From an uncultured Eubacteriales bacterium (GTDB lineage Bacteria > Bacillota > Clostridia > Oscillospirales > CAG-272), in the NCBI GenBank assembly GCA_934462825.1, contig CAKSIP010000038.1:1-14478 (forward strand): 14,478 nucleotides of DNA, given 5' to 3'. How positions within the stretch are numbered: the first letter of the stretch is position 1; every line of letters begins with the position of its first letter. A model generated the notes under the pieces. The model was given only the letters and a program-made list of their open reading frames with translations, was not told the origin of the DNA and ran no database searches. Position numbers and translations under genes: made by a program. Below are positions 12,941-14,478 of this stretch, piece by piece.

Positions 12941-14478
12941 ATGAATATGAAAAGATTATGTAGTTTGTTTTTAGCACTGGTCATGTGCCTGACCGTCGTA
13001 ACGGTCGCTTTGACCTCCTGCGAAAACAATCCTGTCAATCCCATTGATTCGCAAAACCCCAACCTGCCTGACGCACCGACCATTCCGACAACGAAGGAAG
13101 CCGCTTTGGCTGCTGCGTTTGAATCGATCCAAAAGGCCAACGGAGGCACCTTCAGCTTTACCATGAACCTTGCCAAAGAGCCTTCCGAGGACGCAGGCGA
13201 GGACGACATGGCTACCTTCAAGCCCATTGCCGGCACAATAAACGGTGCTTTTTCCAAAGAGGAAAATGGGTTCAAGGGTTCTTTGGATGCCAAGTTTGAC
13301 CAAAACACGCTCGCACTATACACAGACGGCGAAAAGCTCTACGTCTTAGTGTCCAGCGGTTCGGAAGAAGAAGCAGAGGTCGTGTACACCGAGATGCTTC
13401 TGTCCGAGGTGGTTCGCAAAATCCTGGATCAATTCAAAGGACCGGACGATCCGAACTTTGGAAACCCGGGAAATCCCGAAACAGACCTTCCCACGGTTTC
13501 CCAAATTGATGTTTCCAAAGTCGGCCCCAAGCTTGATACACTCATCACGGACTATCTTGCCCTTTACCAGAAGTCCGAAACCGCTGTACGGGAATGGATG
13601 AAGAATCAAAACTGCCCCTACTCCTACGACGACATGATGGCCATGGTTGCTTTGAACGTAAAGGCTTACAAGCAGGTCATGAAACACCTGGGGTATGAAT
13701 CCACGGTCGTCCCCCCCGAAACCTCCGGTTCGGTTCTCCGCCTTCTCGCTCCCTACTTCAAGTGGGAAGTCAACGGCGACACCACGACAATTTCCCTTTC
13801 CTTGTCCGATCTCATCGACAAGATGATTGAGACACTGGACAAATGGATTGCATTGGACGGCAAAACCATTCGTCAAGCCATCGACGCGTTGGCCGGCGAG
13901 GGCACAACCGAAAAGATTTTGACAGTTTTGGATTCCATCCACGGCACCGATACGGTAGAAGCGCTCATGGAACGCTTGGATACGGAGCTTAAAAAATTCA
14001 ATCTCTCGGTGGATGACGCCTTCCTGATCGCAGCCGATATGATCAATGTGATTTTGGCCGCCAACCCGAAGGATGACAAAATCACGGACGCCTTCAACGG
14101 TATTTTCAACAATGCTTTCAAAGACTCTGTGACAGCGGACTCGCTCAAGACATTCTTCCTCGCTCATTTTGGAAAAATGACCGTCAACAATGTGCTCGCC
14201 ATGCTCACCAAAGATCCAAGCATTACTTATGAGGCGCTTGTAGGCACGATCAAGGGCGCTGTCGATACGGTTACGATCAACGAGCTGTTGGGTGCCGGTG
14301 ATAAAGAAGAAGAACCGGACGAGGAATTCAGCGGAACAAACCTCGACAAACTGCCTCAGATCGACGTTTTTGATGCGCTCAAATCCTTCAGAAATTGGTT
14401 GGCAGAAAACAAAGACACCTTCAATGTCGGCTTTTCTCTTACCATGAAAGGTCTGGATGTCATCGGCTTCTCCGTCAC
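12941..14478 (+). CDS. Large secreted lipoprotein of unknown function (3' end outside window)
   Basis: The frame is open from ATG at 12941 to the right edge, giving 512 residues so far. Residues 1-26 are a lipoprotein signal with lipobox LTSC and the lipidated cysteine C27, followed by an Asn/Pro-rich linker to about 50. I do not recognise the rest with certainty. Residues about 60-140 (for example GGTFSFTMNLA at 68-78 and LYTDGEKLYVLVSS at 126-139) resemble LolA/LppX-like lipoprotein folds, in which a half-barrel binds lipid. The middle (about 190-450) is mostly amphipathic helix. An acidic linker (KEEEPDEEF) leads to a second stretch (ENKDTFNVGFSLTMKGL) that echoes the first, so two similar modules may exist. 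AAGGAG precedes the start by 8 bases, and a consensus promoter implies high expression. The only shared context is the divergent ybaK. Confidence 0.7.
   Translation, partial: MNMKRLCSLFLALVMCLTVVTVALTSCENNPVNPIDSQNPNLPDAPTIPTTKEAALAAAFESIQKANGGTFSFTMNLAKEPSEDAGEDDMATFKPIAGTINGAFSKEENGFKGSLDAKFDQNTLALYTDGEKLYVLVSSGSEEEAEVVYTEMLLSEVVRKILDQFKGPDDPNFGNPGNPETDLPTVSQIDVSKVGPKLDTLITDYLALYQKSETAVREWMKNQNCPYSYDDMMAMVALNVKAYKQVMKHLGYESTVVPPETSGSVLRLLAPYFKWEVNGDTTTISLSLSDLIDKMIETLDKWIALDGKTIRQAIDALAGEGTTEKILTVLDSIHGTDTVEALMERLDTELKKFNLSVDDAFLIAADMINVILAANPKDDKITDAFNGIFNNAFKDSVTADSLKTFFLAHFGKMTVNNVLAMLTKDPSITYEALVGTIKGAVDTVTINELLGAGDKEEEPDEEFSGTNLDKLPQIDVFDALKSFRNWLAENKDTFNVGFSLTMKGLDVIGFSV

Overview
The window looks like chromosomal DNA of an uncultured gut-type member of the Firmicutes, class Clostridia (Oscillospirales or Christensenellales are my best guesses). 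The reasons are Gram-positive secretion and anchoring signals, strong AAGGAGG ribosome binding sites, near-consensus sigma-A promoters, and gene families typical of that group (CBM9-like surface proteins, a DUF5722-like protein, a CmpB-type membrane protein, a TVP38-type membrane protein). The taxonomic placement is inference from gene content. I see no rRNA, tRNA, CRISPR array, transposase or integrase.

Positions 1-6204 form a surface-protein block on the minus strand. It holds three paralogous secreted CBM9-like proteins (one cut by the window edge at 1), each in its own transcription unit. Each has a TTGACA/extended -10 promoter, and intrinsic terminators follow the second and third. The first and third genes are a gapless 90% identical duplication. 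Upstream of them, on the same strand, lies an 892-residue membrane-anchored protein with a DUF5722-like core, read from a TTG start. Together these suggest a glycan-binding and perhaps glycan-acting cell surface.

Positions 6381-8853 hold a plus-strand operon: a TVP38/DedA-type membrane protein, a permuted papain-like (YiiX/C92-type) protein and mannose-6-phosphate isomerase, the last two overlapping by 8 bp. Then comes guaA (GMP synthetase) with its own promoter. Directly at the guaA stop codon begins a 102-bp tandem repeat. Its period keeps the guaA frame, and each boundary recreates the end of guaA (GARTGGGAATRA). This is the most curious part of the window, because the guaA 3' end is a known integration hotspot.

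After a gene-poor gap with a hairpin and a perfect 24-bp palindrome comes a CmpB-family membrane protein (plus strand). It converges on a minus-strand pair, a YbaK-type Cys-tRNA(Pro) deacylase followed by thioredoxin. Back to back with that pair, a consensus promoter drives a large lipoprotein that runs off the right edge.

I found no clearly new multi-gene system. The best leads are the guaA-end repeat, the paralogous surface array, and the shared anchor motif and promoter design of that array.
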